Below, one piece after another: positions 7,701-17,158 of a stretch of 64,000 bases of DNA. Origin of the DNA: Pedobacter sp. W3I1 (GTDB lineage: Bacteria > Bacteroidota > Bacteroidia > Sphingobacteriales > Sphingobacteriaceae); assembly GCF_030816015.1 (NCBI RefSeq), contig NZ_JAUSXN010000001.1, positions 2,232,001 to 2,296,000 of the forward strand, read 5' to 3'. A program made the translations under genes and the position numbers. The notes below the pieces were generated by a model. That model saw only the letters and a program-made list of their open reading frames with translations. It was not told the DNA's origin and made no database searches. Numbering within the stretch: the first letter of the stretch is position 1; every line of letters begins with the position of its first letter.

Positions 7701-9080
7701 TTATCGCTGCTGAAAACGCCACCAGTCTATATCAATTGCAGCTGAGGTGTCACTGCCAGATACTAAAAGATACAGATCTTGTTTCCCTTGGATAATCCCG
7801 GCTTTTCCCGATTGTATCTGTAAGCCGACTGCCTCATTGCCGGAAGTAACCAGTTTTGCAATTTGTTTCCCGTCTAAACTACCTACGCGCACTTCCAGAC
7901 TTGTGCCCGATGAGAGACCACTCACCCTGGCATTGAAGGATTTAGCCCCCTTTTTTCCAAAGTCTACACCTTGAATTTTGATCCAGTTATTATTTTTCAT
8001 TCCCGAAATCTGCATCCCACCATCGTCGGTGTTTTTGGTCATAATCCCGTTTTGATCCTGCATGGTTTCCGCCTCGTTTCGTTGATAAGGATTTATGGAG
8101 CCAATTTGTGTTACGCCGTTTTCAGTATAAATCACCTGGGCGATTGTACCGTCAGCATTATAATTCAATTCTTCTATGGCCAGGTTTCGTTTATAAACAG
8201 GAGGAATACCTTTTTTAATAGCGACAACCCTGTTGTGATAGGCATGGTACCATTTTCCTTTATATTCAAATATACCGTGGTGATTATTGTTGTTATTATT
8301 AGGCGGCTGTGCACCTATAACGCCTTTGTAAACAAATCCAGTGGTGGGACTCTTGCTCATCATATAATCAATCCTCATTTCTGCTTTTGGATTCGAGGAA
8401 TATGAAAAATAGTAATTGCCATCTCGTTTATGCATCCATGAAGCTTCAAAAAAGGAAGGCACATGAAAAGAGGTTGCCTGGCCATTTACGCTGATCATAT
8501 CTTCATTTAGTTTAATTACCCGCATATTATCCTCACCATTGCCTCCGATGTACAGATATGCCTGTCCATCATCATCCAAAAAGGCCATCGGATCGAATAA
8601 CCACATGTTTTTTGCCGGCAGTACGCCTGGGGTTTGATTATCAATTAACTTTTTACCCAATGGATCTTTGAATGGCCCGGTGGGAGAGGAGGCCGTTACT
8701 ACACCAATCCCTGAACCTCCATTGCCAAAATAAAGGTATATTTTTCCATTTCGGGCGATAACTGAAGGTGCCCAGGTTCTATTGGCCCACGTTGCATCTC
8801 TTGGCGCCTCAAACACCACACCGTGATCCGTCCAGTTTTTCATATCGCTACTTGAAATACAAACGATCGATTTCATTTTATAGCCGCTCTCTTTGTCATC
8901 TGAGTTGTCATCATCATTTGATGCATATAAATAAACTCTTCCGTTATAGACCAATGTGGCAGGGTCTGCCAGATGCCGGTGGGCCGCAATATGGTCATCA
9001 GCTTGCGCAAGTTTAGTTAAGGCCAGTATTAATGAAAATAGGATAACAAGTTGGACTGTGATTTTATTTAGTTTTTTCAT
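7701..9080 (-). CDS. GH43 arabinoxylan arabinofuranosidase with C-terminal CBM6
   Basis: 459 residues with a signal peptide (residues 1-27). The five-bladed propeller spans about 30-325, with the GH43 triad visible: base Asp39 in LADPATLVYNG, pKa-modulating Asp163 in FDPMAF, and acid Glu212 in FFEASW. A CBM6-like beta-sandwich covers about 335-459, starting NEAETM and ending IDIDWWRF. The combination is typical of enzymes that remove alpha-L-arabinofuranose from arabinoxylan (GH43_29/XynD-like). An asparagine/histidine loop (261-268) near the active cleft is encoded by mixed AAT/AAC codons, so it is not slippage. It points the same way as the GH67 gene. Confidence 0.88.
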   Translation of the reverse strand: MKKLNKITVQLVILFSLILALTKLAQADDHIAAHRHLADPATLVYNGRVYLYASNDDDNSDDKESGYKMKSIVCISSSDMKNWTDHGVVFEAPRDATWANRTWAPSVIARNGKIYLYFGNGGSGIGVVTASSPTGPFKDPLGKKLIDNQTPGVLPAKNMWLFDPMAFLDDDGQAYLYIGGNGEDNMRVIKLNEDMISVNGQATSFHVPSFFEASWMHKRDGNYYFSYSSNPKAEMRIDYMMSKSPTTGFVYKGVIGAQPPNNNNNNHHGIFEYKGKWYHAYHNRVVAIKKGIPPVYKRNLAIEELNYNADGTIAQVIYTENGVTQIGSINPYQRNEAETMQDQNGIMTKNTDDGGMQISGMKNNNWIKIQGVDFGKKGAKSFNARVSGLSSGTSLEVRVGSLDGKQIAKLVTSGNEAVGLQIQSGKAGIIQGKQDLYLLVSGSDTSAAIDIDWWRFQQR

Positions 9081-9340
9081 TTTTTGTGTTTTTCTGTAGC
9101 GCCTGTTCAGGATTTATGCTGATTTGTGCGACAGGTATTAGTTAATGTTTTAGGTTATTTCACCTGAATGATTTTCTTTAAGATATTTGGCAATTGAGAA
9201 TGAATCGGATGATTTTATTTGTTTAGTTGATGTGAGTAATCAGGAATCTTTTACCGAATTAGTCCTGATATCTCATGCTGCGAGGCACTGCTTGATAACT
9301 GTTTATTTCTTGCTCAATAACGGATATTATGGCTTATTGG

Positions 9341-10429
9341 TTAAAATTTTGTGACTTCGAAATAGGCCTTTTTGGGCTTAAGGTCTTTATCAAACAGCAG
9401 CGGATAGTTTTTCCGGCCACGGTTGTCCAGCCAGCTGTATCGGTCTGATAAGTTCCAGAAGGTGACACCGGTAATGTGGTCTTTATATTTCCGGAGTACC
9501 TCGAATACCATTTTATATTGTTTAAGTTGCTTTTCTTCCATTTCCGGAGTGAATTCCGAAACTGCCGTTTGAGCATTGCCCTGGATTAACTGTCCGCCCT
9601 GATTGCCGCCATACACCGATACATCCAGTTCTGTGATCTGAATTTTGAGTCCCAGGGAAGAAAAAAGCGCAATGGATTTTTCCAGTTCAGAGCGACTCGG
9701 ATTGTTTACAGACCAATGTCCCTGGAGGCCTATCCCATGGATTGGAACACCCCTGGCCAACAGACCTTTAAGCATTCTGTAAATTTTTTCACGTTTTAAT
9801 GGCTGTTCTGTATTATAGTCGTTGTAAAACAGTTGGGCATTGGGATCTGCCTGGTGAGCGTACCTAAAGGACATTTCCACAAAATCCTCGCCTGCGATTT
9901 GATATAGCGGTGATTTCCGGAAATAGGCAGAATCATCTGCTATGACCTCATTGACCACATCCCATGCATAGATGTCTTTCTTATACCTGTTGACGACCGT
10001 ATTGATATGCTCCTGAATTCTTTTTAACAAGGTTTCCTTTGAGATCATATTTCCGTCTTCAGCTTTGAAAAACCAGCGAGGGGCTTGATTATGCCATACC
10101 AGGCAATGGCCGCGTAGTTTTAAACCGTTTATCCTTGCAAAGGAGGCTATGGAGTCTGCGATTTTCCAATTGTAGGTATTTTCCATCGGGTGAATAGGTC
10201 CCATTTTCATCGCGTTTTCAGATGTGATGCTATTGAACTGGCTGAGAATCAAATTCCGCTTATCTCCACTTAAATCCCATGGCGTAACGGCCACACCAAT
10301 AGGGAAATATTTTTGGTAGTAGTCTTTCAAGCCTTCGGAATTGATTTCTTTGCTTTTATATGCGCTAAAAACTATTCCAGTGGTGATGAGCAAGACTGCC
10401 AGGCCAGGGATGATATTCGGTTTTCTCAT
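9341..10429 (-). CDS. GH10 endo-beta-1,4-xylanase (minus-strand paralog)
   Basis: An upstream in-frame ATG at 10513 would add 28 polar residues. The start at 10429 (MRKPNIIPGLAVLL) is preferred because it puts a hydrophobic signal or anchor segment at the N-terminus; the protein is then 362 residues. Counting from that start, acid/base Glu161 lies in VVNEVIADD and nucleophile Glu267 in ITELDVSV. Other GH10 marks include GHCLVWHNQAP and TFWNLSDRYSWLD. It cuts xylan backbones internally. No cysteine follows the hydrophobic segment, so it is probably periplasmic or membrane-anchored, unlike its divergent neighbour. The two share the GLKDYYQ-x-YF-x-IGVAV opening and look like an old duplication. 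Confidence 0.93.
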   Translation of the reverse strand: MRKPNIIPGLAVLLITTGIVFSAYKSKEINSEGLKDYYQKYFPIGVAVTPWDLSGDKRNLILSQFNSITSENAMKMGPIHPMENTYNWKIADSIASFARINGLKLRGHCLVWHNQAPRWFFKAEDGNMISKETLLKRIQEHINTVVNRYKKDIYAWDVVNEVIADDSAYFRKSPLYQIAGEDFVEMSFRYAHQADPNAQLFYNDYNTEQPLKREKIYRMLKGLLARGVPIHGIGLQGHWSVNNPSRSELEKSIALFSSLGLKIQITELDVSVYGGNQGGQLIQGNAQTAVSEFTPEMEEKQLKQYKMVFEVLRKYKDHITGVTFWNLSDRYSWLDNRGRKNYPLLFDKDLKPKKAYFEVTKF

Positions 10430-10726
10430 ATTTGATTTGGTAAGACAATAAGGTTGCAAAGTCGCATGTTTTTCATCCTGGCCAGGCTTCTTATCGTCAA
10501 TTTTAGGAAACAAATGTCATGTAATGGATTTATGACATTATCCCCCGGGAAGCTTAGCTTGTTATTAACCCTGCAATTTTTTAGCTATTTGGTGCTTTTT
10601 TGAACATCTGTTGTTATTGTTTTGACAAATATGACTGCTGATCTATTCACTTAGGTCTAAATTTACTGGATTTTCCCCTTGAGAATAAATAGGACGAAGT
10701 CGATTTTGCCATTCAACCAAATATAA

Positions 10727-11827
10727 ATGCGTACAACTAAATTTTACATTGCAATCGTTACCATCTCTGTTTTGGCAGCTTTTTCGAGTTGCGGCAGTTA
10801 CAATAGAACTAAAAACCGTAGCCGCGGATTGAAGGATTATTATCAGTCTTACTTTAACATTGGGGTCGCGGTTTCGGCCCAAACCATTAAGGGAGATCAG
10901 GGTGCACTACTTTTAAAGGAATTTAACAGCATAACGCCGGAGAACGCGATGAAAATGCAACCAATTCATCCTCGTGAGGATGTTTACAACTGGGCCGAGG
11001 CCGATGCTCTGGTCAATTTTGCGCTTAATAACCGGCTCAAAATAAGGGGGCACACCTTGTGCTGGCATGAGCAGGTGCCAGCCTGGATTTTTAAGAACAG
11101 TTCAGGAGGCCGCGCTGAAAAAGCACTGGTACTTAAACGGCTTAAAGACCATATCACAACTGTTGTGGGAAGGTATAAGGGAAAGGTGTATGCCTGGGAT
11201 GTGGTTAATGAGGTTATTGGAGATGAAGATGACCAATATTTGAGGCCTTCTTTATGGAAGGAGATCTGTGGAGAGGAGTTTATTGCCAAGGCTTTCGAAT
11301 ATGCACATCAGGCTGATCCTGATGCATTGCTTTTTTATAATGACTATAACTCGGAACGACCTGCTAAAAGAGCAAAAATCTATAAAATGCTGAAAAAACT
11401 GGTCGATGATAAGGTGCCGATTCATGGGGTAGGCCTGCAGGGCCACTGGTCGATTTTTGAGCCTGGTGACACCGAGTTGAGGGAATCCTTAAAATTGTAT
11501 GCTTCCCTTGGCCTGCAGATTCAGATCACAGAACTGGATATGTCTGTCTATAAATGGGAGAAAAATTTAAGAGCAAAGAAACCCGGTGAGTCCGACAGCC
11601 TGACAGCAGCGCTCGAAAAAAAACAAAGTGATCAATACGCAAGGGTTTTTTCTATTTTCAGGGAATTTAAAAAAGAGATCAGCAGTGTAACTTTCTGGAA
11701 TCTTTCAGATCGCTCGACATGGCTCGATCAATATCCGGTGCCGGGGAGGAAAAACTATCCGCTACTCTTTGATCAAAACCTGCAAAGAAAAAAAGCCTAT
11801 CACGGCGTTGTTAATTTTAGTAAATAA
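10727..11827 (+). CDS. GH10 endo-beta-1,4-xylanase, lipoprotein form
   Basis: 366 residues. The N-terminus has a lipoprotein-type signal with cysteine at residue 22 (AAFSSCGS), suggesting an outer-membrane, possibly surface, location. The GH10 barrel starts near residue 34. Acid/base Glu162 lies in VVNEVIGDE and nucleophile Glu269 in ITELDMSV; RGHTLCWHEQVP and FWNLSDRSTWLD are also family motifs. It would open xylan at the cell surface for the SusCD porters downstream. It is divergent from the other GH10 gene, and the two share a 297-base promoter region with no clear TAnnTTTG box. The hybrid regulator gene follows. Confidence 0.94.
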   Translation: MRTTKFYIAIVTISVLAAFSSCGSYNRTKNRSRGLKDYYQSYFNIGVAVSAQTIKGDQGALLLKEFNSITPENAMKMQPIHPREDVYNWAEADALVNFALNNRLKIRGHTLCWHEQVPAWIFKNSSGGRAEKALVLKRLKDHITTVVGRYKGKVYAWDVVNEVIGDEDDQYLRPSLWKEICGEEFIAKAFEYAHQADPDALLFYNDYNSERPAKRAKIYKMLKKLVDDKVPIHGVGLQGHWSIFEPGDTELRESLKLYASLGLQIQITELDMSVYKWEKNLRAKKPGESDSLTAALEKKQSDQYARVFSIFREFKKEISSVTFWNLSDRSTWLDQYPVPGRKNYPLLFDQNLQRKKAYHGVVNFSK

Positions 11828-11933
11828 TGAGTTTTTGTAAATGAAGAACGAAGAAAATATGCTGTACAAACAGTAATGTTGTAATGAACTAAATTAGTTT
11901 TTTCTATCTTACCATCACCAAACCAAATATATC

Positions 11934-12017
11934 ATGTGTTCAAAAAAAAATGAATCTTCCTTAGATTTTAGCTCATCGGGGAGCCCTTTAACGCCGTTGA
12001 TGTTGAAATTTAATTAA
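11934..12017 (+). CDS. Possible 27-residue peptide gene upstream of the regulator
   Basis: ATG at 11934 opens a short frame, MCSKKNESSLDFSSSGSPLT then PLMLKFN, ending TAA 12015-12017, 20 bases before the regulator start. Composition (charged start, Ser-rich middle, hydrophobic-Pro end) looks more protein-like than average AT-rich intergenic sequence, but no family is recognised. It could be a leader peptide, a small protein, or chance. Confidence 0.3.
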   Translation: MCSKKNESSLDFSSSGSPLTPLMLKFN

Positions 12018-12037
12018 TACAGCAAAATCACTAAATT

Positions 12038-15000
12038 ATGTTCAAAGGGTCTGCATATCTGCCATTCATTTTATTTATTTATGTACTTTTTTGCACTGGG
12101 AATGCTGCCGCACAGCAGAAACCTCAGCAGCCTGAGTTGCGTTTCACCTCGCTGACGTCTAAAAATGGATTATCATCGAATAATGTAACCGTAATTTTCA
12201 AAGACAGGTATGGGTTAATGTGGTTTGGTACCGAGGACGGATTAAATAAATTTGATGGCACTAACTTTACAACATACAAGCACCAGGCAAACGATTCAAC
12301 GAGCATTCAGGCAAACGAGGTAAAGGCCATTCACGAAGATAGGCGGGGAAATCTTTGGTTTGGTACCAGTGGAGGTTCACTTGCACTTTTCAATAGAAGA
12401 AAAAATTCTTTCATCAATTATCCGGCTTCAAACACCCCAACAGGATTCAGTCACAACCTGATTAGGTATATCACCAGTGATTACCTGGGCAAAATTTGGG
12501 TGGCTACCTTTGCCGGGCTCGATGTATTTGATCCGGATACCAAACAGGTTTCAAAGTTTCCAATTGCTGCAGCTCAGTATGGTAAACTTCCGCCAACAAT
12601 CATAAACATCATGCTGGAAGACAGTAAACACAGAATGTGGGTAGGCACGGAAGACGGATTATTTCTTTTTAACCGAAAAACTTCTTCTTTCGTCAGAATT
12701 GGATCTGCGAAAGATGAACCGGTGCGCCTGGCAGGAAATATGGTGAAGTCTTTAGCTGAAGATGATAACGGCAATATCTGGATCGGTACAACCTCAGGCT
12801 TGAGTATGCTTAAGTCGGATGGTATGGGTTTTGAGCATTATAAGCATATTCCGGGAAATCCCAACTCACTGAGCAACAATACTGTTCAAAGTATAGCCCT
12901 CTCAAAAAATGGTCAGTTATGGCTCGGCACAGAAGATGGTCTTAATGTTTTTGACCTTCGTACTAAAAAAGTAACGGTATACAAGCCAAATCCCAGAAAC
13001 TCTTACAGCCTGCGGGGAACCAGTGTAAAATATGTGTATATTGATAAGCAGGGGATATATTGGCTGGGCTTATACCGCGAGGGGATTAATAAGTTTGATA
13101 GTAACCTCAACCTTTTCAATCTGATCCGAAGTAATGTTTTCGATGTATATGGTTTAAATGCACCGGTGGTAACTTCATTTGCAAATAAAGACAACACGAA
13201 TATATACGTAGCTACCGAAGGCGGCGGATTGAGTATCTTCAACAGAAATACGGCCTTGTTCCGCAGAGTGGACCTGGGGAAACTTGGTTTACAATCACCG
13301 GTTACGCTGATGTCTCTATTTGCCAGTTCAGCTAAAAAACTCTATGTGGGTACCTTTGGCTACGGCCTGATCGTACTGGATTCAACTTTGACAAAAGCGA
13401 CATCCTTTAGAAAAACAAATCAGGACTTCGGCCTCAATTCAGATGAAATTTTTTGCACAACCCAGGATAAAAACGGCCTGATCTGGATTGGTACCAATGG
13501 AGGTGGGATCAATGTGATGGATTCAAACCACAAGGTTATTTTTAGGTATAAAAGCAAAGGTCACTCACCCATAGATCGCAAATTTCCGCTTAATAATTAT
13601 ATACGTTTTATCAAAGAAGATCGGTTCGCAAATATATGGGTAGGTTCCCATGGTTCGGGAGTGGCCATGATTAATGCTGATAAAACCATAATTAAACATT
13701 ATAACGAGTTTAATTCCGGCCTCAGGGGTGATGTTGCGCAGGCTTTTCTTGAGGATTCCAAAGGGCGAATTTGGGTTGGAACGGCAGGAGGGGGGTTGAA
13801 TTTGTTTGATCAAAAGTCAAATAAATTCGTAAATTTTACCGAACGGGATGGTCTGGCAAGTGCCGTTATAGATGCTATTGTGGAAGATGATAATCATAAT
13901 CTTTGGTTAAGTACCAGCAAAGGAATTAGCCGTTTTGACCCGAAAACCCAAAAATTTAGCAACTATGGCATCTACAATGGGGTTCAGAATAATAGCTTTA
14001 TAAGGGGAGCAGTTCTGAAATGTAAAGACGGTGAAATATTTTTTGGTGGAGCAGAAGGGATGAATTATTTCAATCCTGCCGGATTTAGAAAAAATAAAAA
14101 TGTTCCCTCAGTGCTTTTTACCGAGCTAAAGATTTCTAATAATGTAATCGAGGCTAGCGAGGACGGACCGATAACCGACCATATTTCTATTGCAAAAAAA
14201 ATTGACCTGGATTATAAACAAAATTTTTCACTGAGTTTTGTCAGTGTAAACTACACTGCGCCTGAACAAAACCGTTATAGTTATAAACTCGAAGGTTTTA
14301 ATAAAGAATGGATCGATGCGGGTACAGCTAAAACCGTTTCCTATACCAATCTCGATCCCGGAGAATACATTTTCCATGTCAGGGCGAGTAACAATGATGG
14401 TGTCTGGAACACGACTGAATCTTCGATAAAAATAATTGTCCATCCACCATGGTGGAGAACCATATATGCTTATGCTTTTTACCTGCTCGCTATTGCCGGT
14501 ACTTTGCTTTATATTCGTCACCGGGGCATCAAAAACCTGGAGAGAAAGTTTGCGCTGGTTCAGGAGAAAACAAAAATCGAGCAGCAGATTTTACAGGACA
14601 GAAAAGAGGCAGAGCGGCTGCATGAACTGGATTCACTAAAAATTAAATTTCTCACCAACCTCAGCCATGAGTTTCGTACGCCGCTTTCACTAATCCTGGG
14701 GCCAGTTGAGAAGCTCCTTTCTCAGGAGAGGGGAGATGCTAAAAACGCTTCTCTCAAAATAGTGAAGCGAAATGCCCGCCGCTTGCTTAACCTGGTCAAC
14801 CAAATTCTGGATTTTCGTAAAATTGAAGAGAATGAGCTCAAGATAAATAATACGAAAGGGGAGCTGGTCTCTTTTATTGCTGATGTAATAGAATCTTTCA
14901 ACGATTTAAGCGAACGTAAATCTATACGGCTTTCTTTTCAAACTCAGTTTGATAGCTATCCGACTGAGTTTGACCATGACAAACTGGAACGTGTTTTGTT

Positions 15001-16213
15001 TAACCTGCTCTCTAATGCATTTAAATTTACACCATCTGGCGGTAATATCACCGTTGAATTGAAAAAAAATCAGCGCGATGAACCGGGAGAAGCTGTTTTG
15101 ATCACCGTTAGTGATACCGGGATTGGCATTAGCGAGCAAGAACAGCAGAAAGTATTTGAAAGGTTTTTTCAGGCAGATACCGAAGTTTCCATCCTCAACC
15201 AGGGAAGTGGGATCGGACTGTCCATCATCAAAGAATTTGTCAAAATCCAGGGAGGCACTATTGATTTACAAAGCGAAATCGGAAAGGGCACACGTTTCAT
15301 GATTGCCCTGCCATTGCCTCTACAGGATCATATAGAAAAGCTTAATCTGGATTTTTCCAGTCCGGAGACACCATTCATCCTTCAGGAGGAATCTTCAGAT
15401 AAAGCAGTGAGCGAAACAGATGCAGAGATCCATACCATTCTGCTGGTAGAAGATAATCAGGACCTCAGGGAATACCTTAGAGATAATTTGAAGTCCAATT
15501 ACCGCATTGTCGAGGCCGCTGACGGTAAGGAGGGTTGGCAAAAAACACTGGCAAACCATCCTGAACTCATCGTCAGCGATATTAGTATGCCAAACATGAC
15601 AGGTATTGAACTGTGCAAAAAAATAAAAGAAGATAAACGGACAAAACACATTCCGGTCATTCTACTGACCGCGCTCACTGGCGAACAGGAACAATTAACG
15701 GGTCTGGAAATCGGGGCTAATGACTACCTGACCAAGCCGTTTAATATGGATATTCTCAATATTAAAATCAAAAACCTTTTGGTGCTAAACCGGACCCTGA
15801 AGAATACTTATACCAAACAGATAAAGATGGAGGCAGCAGAAATTGTTGTTGAATCGCACAGTGACAAGTTACTTAAGAATATTCTTAAGTACATCGAAGA
15901 TAACATCAATAATCCACAATTGTCTGTTGAGGATTTAAGTAGAAATGTAGGAATGAGCCGGGGTTCGCTCTACCACAAAGTGCTGGAATTAACAGGACTT
16001 TCACCGGTTGAGTATATACGCTCGGTAAAGCTCGATAAAGCCGCTGGCTTACTAATTAAAAGTGATTTGAACATTTCCCAGATTGCCTATCTGGTTGGCT
16101 TTGCAACACCAAACTATTTTGCCAAATCCTTTAAGTTAAAATTCGGGATGCAACCTTCAGAATATTTAAATCAGTATCGTAAGCCAGATCATCCTGCTAG
16201 TGTAGAACATTAA
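12038..16213 (+). CDS. Hybrid two-component system sensor/regulator (HTCS)
   Basis: 1391 residues combining sensor kinase and transcription factor, the standard controller of Bacteroidota polysaccharide loci. A signal peptide ends near AAAQQ. About 14 propeller repeats (motifs such as LWFGTEDGLN) run to residue 720, then a Y_Y_Y domain at about 725-795 and one membrane helix at about 806-826. The cytoplasmic part has HisKA with His877 in LSHEFRTPL, an ATPase domain at about 975-1095 (N-box NLLSNAFKF), a receiver at about 1132-1245 with Asp1181, and an AraC HTH at about 1290-1385. It probably senses xylo-oligosaccharides in the periplasm and activates the surrounding genes, in the role XynR plays in Prevotella. 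Confidence 0.95.
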   Translation: MFKGSAYLPFILFIYVLFCTGNAAAQQKPQQPELRFTSLTSKNGLSSNNVTVIFKDRYGLMWFGTEDGLNKFDGTNFTTYKHQANDSTSIQANEVKAIHEDRRGNLWFGTSGGSLALFNRRKNSFINYPASNTPTGFSHNLIRYITSDYLGKIWVATFAGLDVFDPDTKQVSKFPIAAAQYGKLPPTIINIMLEDSKHRMWVGTEDGLFLFNRKTSSFVRIGSAKDEPVRLAGNMVKSLAEDDNGNIWIGTTSGLSMLKSDGMGFEHYKHIPGNPNSLSNNTVQSIALSKNGQLWLGTEDGLNVFDLRTKKVTVYKPNPRNSYSLRGTSVKYVYIDKQGIYWLGLYREGINKFDSNLNLFNLIRSNVFDVYGLNAPVVTSFANKDNTNIYVATEGGGLSIFNRNTALFRRVDLGKLGLQSPVTLMSLFASSAKKLYVGTFGYGLIVLDSTLTKATSFRKTNQDFGLNSDEIFCTTQDKNGLIWIGTNGGGINVMDSNHKVIFRYKSKGHSPIDRKFPLNNYIRFIKEDRFANIWVGSHGSGVAMINADKTIIKHYNEFNSGLRGDVAQAFLEDSKGRIWVGTAGGGLNLFDQKSNKFVNFTERDGLASAVIDAIVEDDNHNLWLSTSKGISRFDPKTQKFSNYGIYNGVQNNSFIRGAVLKCKDGEIFFGGAEGMNYFNPAGFRKNKNVPSVLFTELKISNNVIEASEDGPITDHISIAKKIDLDYKQNFSLSFVSVNYTAPEQNRYSYKLEGFNKEWIDAGTAKTVSYTNLDPGEYIFHVRASNNDGVWNTTESSIKIIVHPPWWRTIYAYAFYLLAIAGTLLYIRHRGIKNLERKFALVQEKTKIEQQILQDRKEAERLHELDSLKIKFLTNLSHEFRTPLSLILGPVEKLLSQERGDAKNASLKIVKRNARRLLNLVNQILDFRKIEENELKINNTKGELVSFIADVIESFNDLSERKSIRLSFQTQFDSYPTEFDHDKLERVLFNLLSNAFKFTPSGGNITVELKKNQRDEPGEAVLITVSDTGIGISEQEQQKVFERFFQADTEVSILNQGSGIGLSIIKEFVKIQGGTIDLQSEIGKGTRFMIALPLPLQDHIEKLNLDFSSPETPFILQEESSDKAVSETDAEIHTILLVEDNQDLREYLRDNLKSNYRIVEAADGKEGWQKTLANHPELIVSDISMPNMTGIELCKKIKEDKRTKHIPVILLTALTGEQEQLTGLEIGANDYLTKPFNMDILNIKIKNLLVLNRTLKNTYTKQIKMEAAEIVVESHSDKLLKNILKYIEDNINNPQLSVEDLSRNVGMSRGSLYHKVLELTGLSPVEYIRSVKLDKAAGLLIKSDLNISQIAYLVGFATPNYFAKSFKLKFGMQPSEYLNQYRKPDHPASVEH

Positions 16214-16623
16214 GTAAAATTAGCTTCTCTGCAATCGATTGTTCTGGCCTAAGAAAAACGTTTTAGTAAATGTATTGTCCTGGTAATCAATGCGTTTATT
16301 TGTTTTTATTTAAATTAAGCAATTGATTGTCAGTTAGTTGTGTTTATGGAACATTTATAGCTGATTTATGAACAAATATTCTAACCCCCGGCTTTGTTTT
16401 CGAGCTATGTTTGGATTGTAACCAAATAAACTCTTAAACAATGACTAATCATTTGATCAACTTCTATGAGGAAGGCCCATGCAATCTTGCCCTGGTAAAT
16501 GGGAAGAACCTGCACACAATTCTATATCCATACGAACCCAATGCCCCGGCTTCCTTATTTTTAAAATCCATTAAGCGATGTCTAACTAACCTCGCTATAG
16601 TAGCTAATAAAAGTTATGGCTTG

Positions 16624-16773
16624 CTATATAACATTAGGAAATAAGGCTTTTTGGGAAGCGTCCTCAACCAGCGAAGATTTTAGCATATTCCCGTTTTTAT
16701 AAACCTCTTCCCTTTTTACCGAAGTATAACTGATCAACCTGAACTTCTTCACCGCAAGAATTGTGCGCTTGCT
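16624..16773 (-). pseudogene. Coding-like fragment of unknown origin
   Basis: About 49 codons open on the minus strand between stops, reading KKFRLISYTSVKREEVYKNG and ending FPNVI with TAG at 16624-16626. It has no ATG at a suitable place (GTG at 16752 is possible). The sequence looks protein-like but I do not recognise it. Presumably it is the remains of a deleted gene. Confidence 0.25.
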
Positions 16774-16777
16774 TTAG

Positions 16778-17008
16778 TTAATTCATTGGGGTGGTGATTT
16801 AGAAAACCGGGAGCATTCCATCAGCACTCATTTTTCAAGAGGTGATGAATTCACGGATTCCGGATTTTATTTCAGCCTGGTGCAGGCTGATCAAATAAAA
16901 AACGATGGGCATAAAATTACCTGGACCGGAAATGCCGGTTATAAAAATATTTACCCTAAAACGCAATCAGATGAAACCTCCTACCTAGACTTGAAAAGCT
17001 GCAATTGA
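16778..17008 (+). pseudogene. Coding-like fragment of unknown origin
   Basis: 76 codons open from a stop at 16775-16777 to TGA at 17006-17008. They include HWGGDLENREHSISTHFSRG and a segment ending SYLDLKSCN. It starts without an ATG and is not a recognised family. Balanced polar/aromatic composition suggests a formerly translated sequence, now truncated. Confidence 0.3.
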
Positions 17009-17158
17009 GCCTGCAGATCAGCATCATTTTTTTTAAAAAAACTAACCAGATAACAATCAAATTTATGACTAAAAAAATACTGCTCAATATCCATTCTGCC
17101 TGCGCGGTAAATGGAACTCGAAATTGTCAAATCATAAGCTCTTAATTGAATATAACTA

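Larger units (their letters stand above)
16214..17158. other. 945-base gap with decayed coding fragments
   Basis: No intact gene is convincing here. An open frame of 67 codons at 16441-16644 (MTNHLINFYEEGPCNL...) has no recognisable family. Two further fragments read like protein on opposite strands (16624-16773 minus, 16778-17008 plus). The last 150 bases must contain the promoter of the xus-like operon, but I found no clear TAnnTTTG box. At about 16348-16378, GAACATTTAT and GAACAAATATTC occur close together and may be regulatory. Confidence 0.55.

Noticed and set aside
8281..8304. Repeated Asn/His codons in the GH43-CBM6 gene as a slippage tract
   Set aside because: The asparagines use mixed AAT and AAC codons, and Asn/His-rich loops are normal near the GH43 active site.
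10430..10513. Longer N-terminus of the minus-strand GH10 gene
   Set aside because: The extra 28 residues are polar and would bury the hydrophobic signal or anchor that starts at 10429.
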